This document shows, piece by piece, positions 8,713 through 18,058 of a stretch of DNA of 64,000 nucleotides. This DNA comes from Sphingomonas aerolata (GTDB lineage: Bacteria > Pseudomonadota > Alphaproteobacteria > Sphingomonadales > Sphingomonadaceae), in NCBI RefSeq assembly GCF_003046295.1, contig NZ_PZZN01000003.1, positions 868,001 to 932,000 of the forward strand, read 5' to 3'. Position 1 is the stretch's first letter. Every line of letters starts with the position of its first letter. Made by a program: the position numbers and the translations under genes. The notes below the pieces were generated by a model. The model was not told where the DNA came from, searched no databases, and saw only the letters and a program-made list of their open reading frames with translations.

Positions 8713-9165
8713 TCAGGGTTCTTCTCCCGCGTGTTCCCGGTCAAACAACTCTCGTGATGCGCGAAAGCTGTCGACGTTTTCGACGATCCACGTCCACAGG
8801 GGGACCATCATGACCAGTAGCTTCAAACCGGTTTCGGATAGAGCATATTCTACATGAGGAACCACCTCCTCGAAGTCGTGACGCGCCACCAATCCATCGC
8901 GCTCCAGATGGCGCAGCGTGCGCGTCAGCATCCGCTGCGTAATACCGTGCATCCGTCGGCCGATTTCCGCGTGGCGAAGCTGGCCGTACACACCGAGCGT
9001 ATGGATGACACCAAGCGACCAGCGGTTACCGGCATGGGCCAACACCTCACGGCGCACCCCGTCGTCATCGTCCCGGAGGCCATCGCAAACCGTTTGCGAA
9101 TATCGGAGGATGTCCTCCTCGCTTAGAGATTGAACGGCAGTATCACGCATGTACCCATCTTTCAC
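8713..9165 (-). CDS. HxlR-family transcriptional regulator
   Basis: A 150-residue winged-helix protein. The HxlR core is intact: AGNRWSLGVIHTLGVYGQLR, then RRMHGITQRMLTRTLRHLER, then YALSETG. HxlR proteins usually sense reactive aldehydes or quinones. It is divergent from an NmrA-like reductase with about 55-70 bp between them, so it probably controls that gene. A second in-frame ATG five codons in (9150) is an equally good start. Confidence 0.9.
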   Translation of the reverse strand: MKDGYMRDTAVQSLSEEDILRYSQTVCDGLRDDDDGVRREVLAHAGNRWSLGVIHTLGVYGQLRHAEIGRRMHGITQRMLTRTLRHLERDGLVARHDFEEVVPHVEYALSETGLKLLVMMVPLWTWIVENVDSFRASRELFDREHAGEEP

Positions 9166-9219
9166 GCTTGCCCGTGGCTTGCCAGATCACCGGCATCCAC
9201 GGTGAAACGAGTTAGAACG

Positions 9220-10167
9220 ATGAACGATACAGTCTCCAATGTGAAATCACGCAATATCCTCGTTCTGGGTGCCGGCGAGCTTGGCATGCCCGTCCTCCGC
9301 AATCTGGCGCGTCGCGCCAAGGGCATCGACGGTGCCAGGATCAGTGTCCTTCTCCGCGAGAGTGCCGTGGAGTCGGGCGATCCCTCCAAGCAGCGTGACA
9401 TCGCCGAAGTCCGCGAAGCCGGGATCGAGATCGTACTGGGCGACCTAGTGAACGACACGATCGATGAGCTAGCATCGCTTTTCTCGGACTACGATACGGT
9501 GATCGGCTGCGCAGGCTACGCAGCGGGGATTAACACGCCGATGAAGCTCGCCAAGGCGGCGCTGCAATCCGGCGTCCCGCGCTATTTCCCTTGGCAGTTC
9601 GGCGTCGACTTCGAGGCGATCGGCCGCGGCGGGCCGCAGGACATCTTCGATGCGCAGCTCGACGTGCGCGAGCTGCTGCGCTCGCAGGACAAGACCAAGT
9701 GGGTCATCATCTCCACGGGCATGTTCATGAGCTACCTGTTCGAGCCGGACTTTGGTGTCGTCGATCTAGAAAATAGCGAAGTTAACGCGCTCGGCAGCCT
9801 TGATACTGCTGTGACGCTGACGACGCCGGATGACATCGGCGTGCTGACCGCCGAGATCGTATTCTTCGAGCCGACGATCCGCAACGAGATCGTCTTCCTG
9901 GCCGGTGACACCGTCAGTTATGGTGAGGTCGCAGACAAGTTGGAGGTGGCACTGGGCCGGGCCTTCAAGCGGTCGGTTTGGACCGTGCCTTTCCTGATGG
10001 ATGAGCTTGCGAACGATCCGAAAAACATGATGCGCAAATACCGCGCCGCCTTCGCGATCGGTCGCGGTGTGTCCTGGCCGAAGGCAGGCACGTTCAATGA
10101 TCGGCAGGGTCTTCCCGTCACTGACGTTGCGGCCCTGATCGATGCCGATCTGCGAGGGGTGCAATAA
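9220..10167 (+). CDS. NmrA-like / isoflavone-reductase-type NAD(P)-binding oxidoreductase
   Basis: About 315 residues from the ATG at 9220; the upstream in-frame extension from 9130 overlaps the divergent regulator and looks non-coding. The Rossmann motif ILVLGAGELGMPVLRNLAR opens the protein. GCAGYAAGINTPMKLAKAA and YFPWQFGVDFEAIGRG follow, as in the fungal and bacterial aromatic-alcohol reductase subgroup of the atypical SDRs. The active-site lysine expected of true isoflavone reductases is not obvious. The divergent HxlR gene suggests induction by an electrophile. The substrate is unknown. Confidence 0.8.
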   Translation: MNDTVSNVKSRNILVLGAGELGMPVLRNLARRAKGIDGARISVLLRESAVESGDPSKQRDIAEVREAGIEIVLGDLVNDTIDELASLFSDYDTVIGCAGYAAGINTPMKLAKAALQSGVPRYFPWQFGVDFEAIGRGGPQDIFDAQLDVRELLRSQDKTKWVIISTGMFMSYLFEPDFGVVDLENSEVNALGSLDTAVTLTTPDDIGVLTAEIVFFEPTIRNEIVFLAGDTVSYGEVADKLEVALGRAFKRSVWTVPFLMDELANDPKNMMRKYRAAFAIGRGVSWPKAGTFNDRQGLPVTDVAALIDADLRGVQ

Positions 10168-10762
10168 GAAAAATGATGTAGGCGGGGTAGCTGTAGAGAC
10201 CTTCCCAAAGACGAACCTAGAGTGGGACAGCCGCCCCGGCGATCACGCAGACAGCTTAGGGCAGCTTACGTCCCAAGATCCGTTCCCGATTGGCCTTTCC
10301 CAAGATGGCCAATCGGAGACGGAGAAACGGGAAAGATCGCGCTGAACGAATGGCCGTTATTTGGCGCCCGGATCGCCAGCCTGAGCCTCCGATTGTGGGC
10401 GGAAGCGTTGGGCATCGCAGGGCTGCCAAGACCAACATTCGGTCATCCCGATGTGGCCTCTGCCGTTCCAGCTTCCGACATCCGTTCAGGTTCGCCGCTA
10501 ACTTGAGTTTTCAATCACGCCAGCGGTACAGAGCAGCTTGCGCGGGCCAGCGACGTACATCTGGTGCAGTGATCTCCCTTGACCTGCTCCCCAAAATTCA
10601 TCCGATTGGTAAGTTATCTCGTCAGATGGAGGGGGAGTGATGCGGCATGGCCGATCTTCCGAGAATCAGATCCTAAGGCGTCCTGCGCGAGCGTAAGGCT
10701 AGGGCAAAGACCACGCCAGGAGGGCGACGATATCAGCCAACCGAAGTGTAGCTACGCCAATC
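10168..10762. other. 600-bp intergenic region with degenerate repeat copies
   Basis: No coding frame here is convincing. Two stretches resemble the dispersed intergenic repeat described at 40620: one inverted copy near 10341-10395, ending in the complement of GGCCATTCGTTCAG, and a weaker direct copy near 10439-10496 with TTCCGACATCCGTTCAG. The rest shows nothing recognisable. Confidence 0.5.
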
Positions 10763-11932
10763 ATGGCGATTTACGATCGCAGGTGCGAGCGTTACCGCCG
10801 ACGGACTGATTTACAGATAGTTGAGGGAAAAGCGCTGACATTGGAACTCCGACCAAGCGCGTTGATCAAGGCGAATGCGGACAGCCTGCGTCAGACGGTC
10901 CGTGTCATCGCCGGGACGGCGGCGGCGTTTGCGGCGTACAAGACGCTCGGCCTGCACGAAGGCTATTGGGCGGTGTTCACCGTGCTGATCGTGATGCAGG
11001 CATCGATCGGGGGGACGCTCGGCGCAGCGACCGATCGGTTGCTGGGGACCTTGCTGGGCGCAGTGCTGGGCGGGATCGGCGCGGCACTCGGACGAACCGA
11101 TACGCTCGAACTCGGGGTGGTACTCGTTACCGTTACCGGCATCGCCGCGCTCGTCGCGTCGCTCCGACCGCGGCTGCGGATCGCGCCGGTCACCGCGGCA
11201 ATCATGCTGCTCAGCGCGCCGCCGGGCTCTTCGGTGGAGATCTTCGTCCGGGATCGCATCATCGAGATCGGCCTGGGCGGCATGATCGGTGTGCTGGCGG
11301 CGATGCTGATCCTGCCGGCACGCTCGCACGGCGTGGTGATCGCGCGGACGCTTGCCGTGCTGAGCCATATCGAACGGATGCTGCGGGCGCAGGCCGACGC
11401 GTTGACCACCGGGCTGGCGCTGCCATCGTCCCCCGAACACGCCGCGCTGCGTCATGCGCTCGCCGCGGTGGAGCTGGCGATGAAGGACGCCGACCGCGAA
11501 CGCGCCTCGCGTCTCGCCGATCACGGTATCCCCGCCGCCGTACCGCGCACGCTCTGGCGGATCCGCAACGATTTGGTGCTGAGCGGCCGCGCACTCGACG
11601 AGCCGCTGCCCCCGGCGGCGATGACAGCGCTCGCCAAGCCATCGGCGGCGATGCTGACCGCGCATGCCGCGCTGGCGACCCGGTGTTCGGAGGCGCTGCG
11701 CACGCGGGGCAAGGTCGATCGGGGCGACGTCGAGGCCTGTTATCGGATGTTCGGTACCGCGCTCGATCTGTTCCGACGGAGCGAGGCCGCGGCGACCCTG
11801 GATTTCGACGCATCGGGCCGCGTATTCGGGCTCGCCTTCGCCGCGGGTCGGCTTCACCGCGACCTGCTCGACCTTGCCGGTCGCGTCGACGAAATCGCCC
11901 CGACCAAGGTGCTCGCTGCCGAACAAAGCTGA
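10763..11932 (+). CDS. FUSC-family inner-membrane protein (aromatic acid exporter-like)
   Basis: About 389 residues. The family-like part begins near residue 30 (RPSALIKANADSLRQTVRVI) and contains about six TM segments, including GYWAVFTVLIVMQASIGGTL, LGTLLGAVLGGIGAALG and a third pair around 130-170. A long soluble helical domain follows. This matches half-size FUSC/ArAE proteins (AaeB, YccS), which export aromatic acids or fusaric acid. The true start may be a TTG near 10820-10838 after GAGGG, because the first 25 residues look unlike the family. Acyl-CoA thioesterase II follows 43 bp downstream. Confidence 0.75.
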   Translation: MAIYDRRCERYRRRTDLQIVEGKALTLELRPSALIKANADSLRQTVRVIAGTAAAFAAYKTLGLHEGYWAVFTVLIVMQASIGGTLGAATDRLLGTLLGAVLGGIGAALGRTDTLELGVVLVTVTGIAALVASLRPRLRIAPVTAAIMLLSAPPGSSVEIFVRDRIIEIGLGGMIGVLAAMLILPARSHGVVIARTLAVLSHIERMLRAQADALTTGLALPSSPEHAALRHALAAVELAMKDADRERASRLADHGIPAAVPRTLWRIRNDLVLSGRALDEPLPPAAMTALAKPSAAMLTAHAALATRCSEALRTRGKVDRGDVEACYRMFGTALDLFRRSEAAATLDFDASGRVFGLAFAAGRLHRDLLDLAGRVDEIAPTKVLAAEQS

Positions 11933-11975
11933 CCGCGCGACTTTGCCACTGGCCCCGCGCGCGGTACGGGCGGCG

Positions 11976-12887
11976 ATGACCGAAACCTTATCGACGCCCG
12001 ACCTCGCCACCGAACTGGTCGCGCTGCTCGACCTCGAACCGCTCGATACCGACCTGTTCCGCGGACCCCAGCGACCCGGCGCAACCGCGCGCGTCTTCGG
12101 CGGTCAGGTCGTGGCGCAGGCGCTGATGGCGGCGCAGCGTTCGGTCGACGCACCCGCCGTGGCGCACAGTATGCACGCCTATTTCCTGCGCGCCGGCACC
12201 GAGACGCGACCGATCATCTTCCGGGTAGAGCGCGATTTCGACGGCAAGTCGTTCGCGAACCGCCGCGTCACCGCAAGCCAGAACGGCGCGACGATCCTGA
12301 CGCTGGCCGCATCGTTCCAGCGCCCGGAAGCCGGCCTGGAGCATGCGACCGCGATGCCCGACCTTCCCCCGCCAGAGGAACTGCGCTCGCTCGACATCCT
12401 CGCTGGCGACTATGCGGGTATCTCCGCGCAAGCCGTCGCATTCCTCGGCCAGCCGTCCGCCTTCGATATCCGGCCCTGCGGCGTGCCCGCGTTCCTCCAG
12501 ACCGAGCCCGGCACGCCCGTATCCCATGTCTGGATCCGGTTTCGGGGAAGCGTGCCAACCGATCCCGTCGTGCGCCGCGGCGTGCTCGCCTATCTGTCCG
12601 ATTATGCGCTGCTCAGTGCGTCGCTGATCCCGCACGGCGTCAACATGTTCGAGCACAGCATGCAGACCGCGAGTCTCGATCATGCGATGTGGTTCCACGA
12701 CGACGTGCCGCTGGACGATTGGCTGCTCTATACCAGCGAAAGCGCGTGGTCGGGACATGGCCGCGGCATCGCGCGCGGTGTCTTCCATGGCCGCGACGGG
12801 CGAGCGATCGCGCATGTCACGCAGGAGGGATTGATCCGGATGCGGCCCGATCTCGCGCCACGTACGACGATCCCGCATATGCCCTGA
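11976..12887 (+). CDS. tesB: Acyl-CoA thioesterase II
   Basis: A 303-residue double-hotdog protein that hydrolyses acyl-CoA to free acid and CoA in the cytoplasm. The N-terminal hotdog holds RVFGGQVVAQALMAA. The C-terminal hotdog carries the Asp in LAYLSDYALL, the Thr/Ser region QTASLDHAMWFH and the Gln in AHVTQEGLIR, the TesB catalytic set. The length is normal. The start at 11976 is the first ATG that gives the standard N-terminus. Confidence 0.92.
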   Translation: MTETLSTPDLATELVALLDLEPLDTDLFRGPQRPGATARVFGGQVVAQALMAAQRSVDAPAVAHSMHAYFLRAGTETRPIIFRVERDFDGKSFANRRVTASQNGATILTLAASFQRPEAGLEHATAMPDLPPPEELRSLDILAGDYAGISAQAVAFLGQPSAFDIRPCGVPAFLQTEPGTPVSHVWIRFRGSVPTDPVVRRGVLAYLSDYALLSASLIPHGVNMFEHSMQTASLDHAMWFHDDVPLDDWLLYTSESAWSGHGRGIARGVFHGRDGRAIAHVTQEGLIRMRPDLAPRTTIPHMP

Positions 12888-12925
12888 TCGGTGCACCCCG
12901 GATCGGGTCGCCGCGCAAAACCATG

Positions 12926-12955
12926 TTGACAGCGCGTTTGTACGGACATTAGGAT
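12926..12955 (+). promoter_or_regulatory. Porin promoter with itaconate-regulon operator
   Basis: A -35 TTGACA (12926-12931) and a -10 TAGGAT (12950-12955) are 18 bp apart. The 15-mer TTTGTACGGACATTA (12937-12951) fills the spacer and overlaps the -10 box, a position for repression. The same 15-mer, inverted, precedes the MaoC gene at 14639-14653. Its core is a pseudo-palindrome, TGT-N4-ACA. Confidence 0.65.
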
Positions 12956-13032
12956 CATATTACGCCAGGGAAGCTGGTTCCAGGATGTCGCGCCGCGCAA
13001 GACGGACGATCCCAATCGATGAGGATGTCTGT

Positions 13033-14595
13033 ATGCGTCATTCGTACGCCGTATCGCTGTGCGCGTTGCTAGCCGTGCTGCCATCGGCAGCGCAGGCGCA
13101 GACGGCGTCGCCGCTCGATACCGATCCATCGTACCAGACGATGCTGGCGCTGATCGACGAGATGGTCGAGAACAAGCTGGTCAGCCGCGAGCGCGCCGAT
13201 ACGCTGATCGCCAATGCCAAGGCGAAAGCCGGCCGTGCGCTTGCCGCGAATGCCCCACCTCCGGCCGCTGCGCCATCAACAGCCCCGCAACTGGCAGCGC
13301 CTGTGCCAGCACCCCCGTCAGCGGCCCCGACCCGCGTGCAGGTCGCCAACCAGACGGCCGACCCCGGCGCGAAGATCGCCCCCGTGCCGGTCGGCAACCC
13401 GCAGGTCGTCAATGCCGGCGGGGTCGCGCTGCCCGCCGATCTCGCGGTCGACTGGAGCCGGGGGGCCCCCGTGTTCAGCAGCCGCGACGGAAAGTTCACG
13501 TTCAAGATGCGCGGGCGGTTGTTGGCGGATATCTCCTCGACCGGGGGGTCGGATTTCGACCGTCGCAACATCACCGTCTCGACGCTGCGCCAGTTTCGCG
13601 TCGGCGCGATTGGCACGATCGGCGATCACCTCTTCTATCAGTTCGAGACCGATTTCCGGCGTAACGCGACCGAGGTCGTGCAGGCGTTTGTCGGTTACCG
13701 CCAGAAGTTCGGCAAGACCGACGCCGATGTCCGGTTCGGCAATCTCATCACCGATCGCGGCATCGACATCGGCACCGCGTCGACCGCCAATCCCTTCATC
13801 ACCACCAACATCAACACCACCGCGCTCGCGACGCAGGGCGGCAAGGTCTTCCTGATGGGCGCGGTCGGCCGTGCGGGTGGCAAGAACTGGCATGCGAGCC
13901 TTGGCGTTCACGGCGATGCGATCGACAGCGATTTCACGCGTAGCGACAACCGCATGCTGCTGGGCCGCGCGCACTGGAACCCGATCCTCACCAAGCATGG
14001 CCTGATCCACATCGGCGGTTGGGCGTACAGCGAGAACATCCCCGATACGACGCTGCCGACCACGTTCGCGCAAGGCATGGCGGGCGCGCTCAACAACAGC
14101 GTCCGTGTCGAGTCCGCGGCGCTGGCTGGCGCGGACGGATCAAAGGCGTTCGGCCTCGAACTCGGCGGCACGCTCGGGCCATTCTACGCGTTCGGCGAAT
14201 ATGGTCAGCGGACCGTGCATGGCGGCCCGACCTCGACCTTCCGTAGCGGCAAGATCAAGGCCTTGTCGGTCAATGGCGGCTTCTGGATCACCGGCGAGAC
14301 GCCGACCTATGCCTCGCGCAGCGGCACCTATGTCGCGCCGAACGTGCTGAACTCGGTGCTCGATGGCGGATGGGGGGCGCTGGAGGCGGTGGTACGCTAC
14401 GAGGATCTCGACAGTTCGAGCCTCCCGCTCGGCGGCACCGGGACGGCAGGTACGGTCGGCCTGAACTGGTCCCTAACCAACAATTTCCGGTTCATGGCGG
14501 ACTATACCCATTTCCGTACCGACAACCGGACCGGCGGTTTCATCGGGCGCGATAGCGGCGACACGTTCGCGGCACGGGCCGAAGTGGCGTTCTGA
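13033..14595 (+). CDS. OprO/OprP-type outer-membrane porin
   Basis: About 520 residues from the ATG at 13033 (GAGGA 9-10 bp upstream), beginning with the signal peptide MRHSYAVSLCALLAVLPSAAQAQ. A short coiled-coil (about 30-70) and a Pro/Ala-rich linker precede a beta-barrel domain. The barrel begins near GKFTFKMRGRLLADIS and ends with a C-terminal aromatic strand, DTFAARAEVAF. The family forms anion-selective trimeric channels. Its promoter carries the operator shared with the catabolic operon that follows, so it probably admits the dicarboxylate substrate rather than phosphate. Confidence 0.88.
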   Translation: MRHSYAVSLCALLAVLPSAAQAQTASPLDTDPSYQTMLALIDEMVENKLVSRERADTLIANAKAKAGRALAANAPPPAAAPSTAPQLAAPVPAPPSAAPTRVQVANQTADPGAKIAPVPVGNPQVVNAGGVALPADLAVDWSRGAPVFSSRDGKFTFKMRGRLLADISSTGGSDFDRRNITVSTLRQFRVGAIGTIGDHLFYQFETDFRRNATEVVQAFVGYRQKFGKTDADVRFGNLITDRGIDIGTASTANPFITTNINTTALATQGGKVFLMGAVGRAGGKNWHASLGVHGDAIDSDFTRSDNRMLLGRAHWNPILTKHGLIHIGGWAYSENIPDTTLPTTFAQGMAGALNNSVRVESAALAGADGSKAFGLELGGTLGPFYAFGEYGQRTVHGGPTSTFRSGKIKALSVNGGFWITGETPTYASRSGTYVAPNVLNSVLDGGWGALEAVVRYEDLDSSSLPLGGTGTAGTVGLNWSLTNNFRFMADYTHFRTDNRTGGFIGRDSGDTFAARAEVAF

Positions 14596-14638
14596 CCGTC
14601 GACGTCGGCTTCACCTTGCCAGCGTACCATAAGTTCGA

Positions 14639-14653
14639 TAATGTCCGTACAAA
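14639..14653 (+). promoter_or_regulatory. Operator copy upstream of the itaconate operon
   Basis: TAATGTCCGTACAAA is the exact reverse complement of the 15-mer at 12937-12951. It lies 16 bp before the MaoC start and overlaps a plausible -10 (GATAAT or TAATGT), with TTGCCA at 14616-14621 as a possible -35. An AAGGAGG ribosome binding site follows at 14659-14665. The GntR regulator encoded in the same operon is the best candidate ligand. Confidence 0.65.
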
Positions 14654-14669
14654 GCGATAAGGAGGATGT

Positions 14670-15179
14670 ATGAGCCTTTCGGCTATCAAAGTTGGCGAGC
14701 AACGCTACCGCGCGAGCTATGGCCGGTATCTCGAGGATTTCGTCGTGGGCGACATTTACGAGCATCGCCCCGGGCGGACGATAACCGACGCGGACAATAT
14801 CCAGTTCTCGTTGATGACGATGAATTCGCACCCGATGCATTGCGACGCGCAATATGCCGCCAAGAGCGAGTTCGGGCGGCTGCTGGTGAATAGCGGGCTG
14901 ACCCTGGCGATCGTGCTCGGCATGACCGTCAACGACGTGAGCGGCAAGTCCCCCGCCAATCTCGGCTGGACCGAGATCAAGCTGACGCACCCGGTGTTCG
15001 GCGGCGACACGCTGACCGCGGAAACCGAAGTACTCGAAATCCGCGAGTCCAAGTCGCGCCCGACGCAGGGGATCGTCACCACCCGCACTCGGGCGTTCAA
15101 TCAGGACGCCAAGCAGATCATGGAGTTCACGCGCAACTCGCTGGTCTACAAGCGCGGCGAATCTCCCGACGACAAATAG
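14670..15179 (+). CDS. MaoC-family hydratase, predicted itaconyl-CoA hydratase
   Basis: A 169-residue single-hotdog enoyl-CoA hydratase. The hydratase-2 motif is modified to NSHPMHCDAQYAAKSEFG, which keeps the catalytic His and Asp. By analogy with the Pseudomonas aeruginosa and Yersinia itaconate clusters (Ich), it should hydrate itaconyl-CoA to citramalyl-CoA. Mesaconyl-CoA hydratase is an alternative. It is the first gene of the operon, after a strong AAGGAGG, and the CoA-transferase and lyase needed before and after it are encoded downstream. Confidence 0.8.
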   Translation: MSLSAIKVGEQRYRASYGRYLEDFVVGDIYEHRPGRTITDADNIQFSLMTMNSHPMHCDAQYAAKSEFGRLLVNSGLTLAIVLGMTVNDVSGKSPANLGWTEIKLTHPVFGGDTLTAETEVLEIRESKSRPTQGIVTTRTRAFNQDAKQIMEFTRNSLVYKRGESPDDK

Positions 15180-15293
15180 CCCGACTGATCGACTAACCGG
15201 TCGCCGTTGGTGACCGGACGCCCCCAGCGCGGCCTGCGAGAGCTTCGACAAAAGAAGACCCGGCCCGTCGTCATTACGAAGAGAGGTAGCCCC

Positions 15294-16667
15294 ATGGCCG
15301 ATACCATCGCCGTCAACGCCGGAGCCAGGCTGGACCGTCTGCCTATCTCCCGATTCCACTGGCGCATCCTGGGGCTGATCAGCGCGGGCGCATTCCTAGA
15401 CGCGTTCGACGTGTATCTCGCCGGGGGTGTCATCGCCGCGCTGAAGGCCGAGGGCTTCTCGACGCTGGCGCAGGCTGCGGTGTTCATGTCGATGACCTTC
15501 CTCGGCATGATGATCGGCGCAGGCATGGCCGGCTATGTCGGCGATCGCTTCGGACGTCGCGCCTCTTACCAGTTCAACCTCGCGCTGTTCGGTCTGGCCT
15601 CGATCGCGGCGATCTTCTCGCCCAACATGACGTTCCTGATCGTCTGCCGCTTCATCATGGGCATCGGCCTCGGCGCCGAGCTGGTGGTCGCAGCGGGCAC
15701 GCTCGGCGAGTTCATCCCGCCGGCCTATCGCGGTCGCTGGGTGTCGATCATGGGCATGGTCGTCAATTCGGGACTGCTGGTCGCGACCTCGGTCGGCTAT
15801 ATCGTCATTCCAACGCTCGGCTGGCGCTACATGTTCGCGATCGGCGGCATCCTTGCGCTGATTGTCTGGGTGATGCGCAAGAAGATGCCGGAATCGCCGC
15901 GGTGGCTGGAATCGGTCGGCCGCAACGAGGAGGCAGAGGCGACGCTTCGCGAGATCGAAGCCGACGTCGTCAAGCACAAGGGCCCCCTCGCCGCCGTCCC
16001 CGAAGTCCGCATCGTACCAAAGGTCCACGCACCGCTCAGCGCGCTCTTCGGCTCCAAACTGCGCCGCCGCCTGATCGCCGCGACGCTCGCCGCGATCGCG
16101 GTCAACGTCTCGGTCTACGGCTTCGTCGCTTGGCTGCCGACCTTCCTGGTCAGCCACGGCACCGGCATCGTCACCTCGCTCTGGTACACGACGCTAATGT
16201 CGTTCGGCAGCGTGTTCGGTGCGATCGTCGCGATCGGTATCGCCGACCGCATCTCGCGCCGCGCCTCGCTGATCGCCGCGGCCGTCGCGATCATGATCTT
16301 CGGCTTCCTATATCCCAATGCGCACGGTGACCTGATGGTGCCGCTAACGGGCTTCCTGCTCGTGTCGAGCATCTACACGCTCGTGACGCTGGCGCTGTTC
16401 GCCTACATCCCCGAGCTGTTCCCGACCGCCTATCGGCTGCGTGGCACCGGTTTCGCGGGCATGTGCGGACGGGCCGCGTCGATGGTCACGCCCTATGCCA
16501 CCGTCGCGCTGTTTGAGCGCTTCGGGCTGGAGGGCGTGCTCGGCATGGTCGGCGTGGTGCTCGCCTGCATGATCGCCGCCGTCGGTCTTTTGAACATCGA
16601 GACCACCGGTCAGTCGCTCGACGACGTCGCCGACGATTCGCTGGTCCTTGGGGGAGCCGCCAAGTGA
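15294..16667 (+). CDS. MFS carrier, AAHS/sugar-porter-like, predicted dicarboxylate importer
   Basis: A 457-residue, 12-TM MFS protein. It has the AAHS-type TM1 motif GAFLDAFDVYLAGGV, the loop GYVGDRFGRRASYQF and a repeated half-motif, GIADRISRRASL. The start at 15294 follows AGAGAGGTAG. The aromatic-acid/H+ symporter group often imports carboxylates. In the known itaconate clusters a TRAP system fills this slot, so the carrier probably brings in itaconate or a related C5 acid. Its stop overlaps the next start (GTGA). Confidence 0.85.
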   Translation: MADTIAVNAGARLDRLPISRFHWRILGLISAGAFLDAFDVYLAGGVIAALKAEGFSTLAQAAVFMSMTFLGMMIGAGMAGYVGDRFGRRASYQFNLALFGLASIAAIFSPNMTFLIVCRFIMGIGLGAELVVAAGTLGEFIPPAYRGRWVSIMGMVVNSGLLVATSVGYIVIPTLGWRYMFAIGGILALIVWVMRKKMPESPRWLESVGRNEEAEATLREIEADVVKHKGPLAAVPEVRIVPKVHAPLSALFGSKLRRRLIAATLAAIAVNVSVYGFVAWLPTFLVSHGTGIVTSLWYTTLMSFGSVFGAIVAIGIADRISRRASLIAAAVAIMIFGFLYPNAHGDLMVPLTGFLLVSSIYTLVTLALFAYIPELFPTAYRLRGTGFAGMCGRAASMVTPYATVALFERFGLEGVLGMVGVVLACMIAAVGLLNIETTGQSLDDVADDSLVLGGAAK

Positions 16668-18058
16668 CGCTCTCGCAAACCTTCGCCGATTTCGCGACCG
16701 GCCTGACGATCGATGCCATTCCCGAGCGGGTCAAGGAGCGCGCACGCCACCTGATCCTCGACTCGGTCGGCACGGGCCTAGCGGCAGTCGGCGCAAAATG
16801 GGCCGAGGCGACTTTCGCCGCCGCGGGCGACCTCGGCAGCGGAACAGCGCCGGTGCTCGGCTATGGCCGAACGCTGGCGATGCGAGACGCGGCGCTGATG
16901 AACGGGGTCGTTACGCACGGCCTCGACTATGACGACACGCATTCACGCGGGATCATCCATGCGACCGTCAGCGCCTTTCCGACTGCGCTGGTCGCGGCGG
17001 ACAAAGCCGGCGCATCGGGCGGCGACCTGCTTGTCGCCTATATCGCAGCGATGGAGGTTTCGACTCGGGTCGCGGCCGTCGGCGCGGGCGGGTTTCACGG
17101 CTTCGGCTTTCACCCGACCGGATTGATCGGTGCGTTCGGATCGACACTCGCGGCCGGCAGGTTGCTCGGACTCGACGCGCAGCAGATCGCGATGGCGCAG
17201 GGGATCGTGTTGTCGATGGCCGGCGGGAGTCTGGAGTTCCTGGCCGACGGTGCGTGGACCAAGCGCTTGCACCCCGGCTGGGCAGCGAGTTCGGCACTGA
17301 CCGCGGCGACGCTTGCCAAGCGCGGCTTCGTCGGACCGCCGGCTACGTATGAAGGGCGCTTCGGTCTTTTTGCCCTGTATCTTCGCGACGCCGCCCCTGC
17401 CCTGCTCGCGCAGGCGGCCGAAGCGCTTGGGGAGACCTGGGAGATCGAGGCGGTGTCGGTAAAGCCGCTACCCGCGTGCCACATGACGCATGCCGCGATC
17501 GATGCGGCGATCGCGCTGCGTGCGGAATACGAATTGACCGCTGCCGATATCGCCAAGGTCATCGTGCTGGTGCCCGAGGCAGTCATCCCGATCGTCTGCG
17601 AGCCGGTCGCTCCCAAGCGGACGCCACACACCGGCTACGACGCGCAATTCTCGATTCCCTACACGGTCGCGACCGCGCTGCTGATGGGCAAGTTCACGCT
17701 CGATTCGCTCGATCCGGCAGCACTGAACGATCCGGCGGTGCTCGATCTAGCCGCCCGCGTCTCATACGCAGTCGACCCCGACAGCGATTATCCCAAGCAT
17801 TTCACCGGCGAAGTCATGGTCGAAACCCGAGACGGCCGCATGCTGCGTCACCGCGAGGCGATCAACCGCGGTGCATCCGACCGGCCGCTCAGCAACGCCG
17901 ACATCGACGCCAAATATTTCGAGAACGCCGCTTGCACGGTCGACGCGACCCGCGCGGCGCATATCCGCGCCGCCGTGCTCGACCTGCACCTGCACCCCGC
18001 TTCCGCGCTCGGCGACATCCTCGCCGGCGCCACTGCCCCTCAAGGAGTATCCGCATGA
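16664..18058 (+). CDS. MmgE/PrpD-family protein
   Basis: A 464-residue member of the 2-methylcitrate dehydratase / cis-aconitate decarboxylase fold. Residues matching the IRG1/PrpD active site are visible: the LDYDDTH segment, the following His in RGIIHATVS, GFHPTGLIGAFGS, and Lys-His in TKRLHPGWAASSA. An MmgE/PrpD gene is a constant companion of itaconate operons (the PA0881 position), where its exact reaction is not well defined. Isomerising or decarboxylating a C5/C6 acid into the pathway is possible. It starts with GTG overlapping the transporter stop. Confidence 0.85.
   Translation: MTLSQTFADFATGLTIDAIPERVKERARHLILDSVGTGLAAVGAKWAEATFAAAGDLGSGTAPVLGYGRTLAMRDAALMNGVVTHGLDYDDTHSRGIIHATVSAFPTALVAADKAGASGGDLLVAYIAAMEVSTRVAAVGAGGFHGFGFHPTGLIGAFGSTLAAGRLLGLDAQQIAMAQGIVLSMAGGSLEFLADGAWTKRLHPGWAASSALTAATLAKRGFVGPPATYEGRFGLFALYLRDAAPALLAQAAEALGETWEIEAVSVKPLPACHMTHAAIDAAIALRAEYELTAADIAKVIVLVPEAVIPIVCEPVAPKRTPHTGYDAQFSIPYTVATALLMGKFTLDSLDPAALNDPAVLDLAARVSYAVDPDSDYPKHFTGEVMVETRDGRMLRHREAINRGASDRPLSNADIDAKYFENAACTVDATRAAHIRAAVLDLHLHPASALGDILAGATAPQGVSA

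Noticed and set aside
13033..14595. Porin as part of a phosphate-starvation response
   Set aside because: No Pho-box-like repeat is seen, and its promoter carries the exact operator of the C5-acid operon.
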